A stretch of DNA of 5,582 nucleotides from Chloroflexota bacterium (GTDB taxonomy: Bacteria > Chloroflexota > Anaerolineae > J102): positions 1 through 5,582 of the forward strand of contig PIVW01000394.1 in assembly GCA_003353825.1 (NCBI GenBank), in the 5' to 3' direction. A model generated the notes under the pieces. The model was not told the origin of the DNA. It searched no databases and saw only the letters and a program-made list of their open reading frames with translations. The position numbers and the translations under genes are program-made. Shown in pieces: positions 5,572 through 5,582 of this stretch (positions within the stretch are counted from its first letter, which is position 1; every line of letters begins with the position of its first letter).

Positions 5572-5582
5572 CAGGAGCAATT
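5563..5582 (+). CDS. Start of a further gene, cut by the window edge
   Basis: Only MNPQEQ is visible. The start is supported by GAGAGGT just upstream and by its position 59 bases after the stop of the hypothetical gene on the same strand, suggesting a possible two-gene unit. No function can be given from six residues. Confidence 0.45.

Overview
The window looks like bacterial chromosome, most likely from Chloroflexota (Anaerolineae/Caldilineae-like). This rests mainly on a minus-strand exported protein built of Ig-like modules, a long Pro/Thr-rich linker and a C-terminus reading KLYLPLTLN. I recall that architecture as common in that phylum. The assignment is an inference from protein style; there is no rRNA or other marker gene here.

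Left part (1-2871, plus strand): a GDP-mannose supply cluster. It begins with the C-terminal end of a mannose-1-phosphate guanylyltransferase. Next is a complete URO-D-superfamily protein with the His-x-Cys...Cys zinc signature of corrinoid-dependent methyltransferases, not of the haem enzyme HemE. Last is a complete class I mannose-6-phosphate isomerase (manA) with all metal ligands visible. ManA links fructose-6-P to mannose-6-P, and the guanylyltransferase makes GDP-mannose from mannose-1-P. The phosphomannomutase between them is not in the window. Gaps of 123 and 80 bases each hold a possible promoter, so the three genes may not form one simple operon.

Middle (2872-3021): a short convergent intergenic region dominated by a perfect 16-bp stem-loop, probably a bidirectional terminator.

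Right part (3022-4982, minus strand): a large secreted, multi-domain Ig-like protein gene that is broken. Two reading frames meet at a GTGA overlap, but the protein sense is best restored by adding one C to a CCCC run (4335-4338), pointing to a 1-base frameshift. The 5' end is also missing: no sensible start or signal peptide is found, the frame closes at 4983, and a second frame change near 4926-4940 is possible.

Far right (4967-5582, plus strand): GC content drops to about 45% and a 178-codon hypothetical ORF reads in the opposite direction. A further gene starts at 5563 and runs off the window, with its start codon inside an 11-bp inverted repeat. The broken gene end and the composition change together suggest a recombination or insertion boundary near 4980-5040. 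No tRNA, rRNA, CRISPR array, transposase or complete mobile element was recognised.
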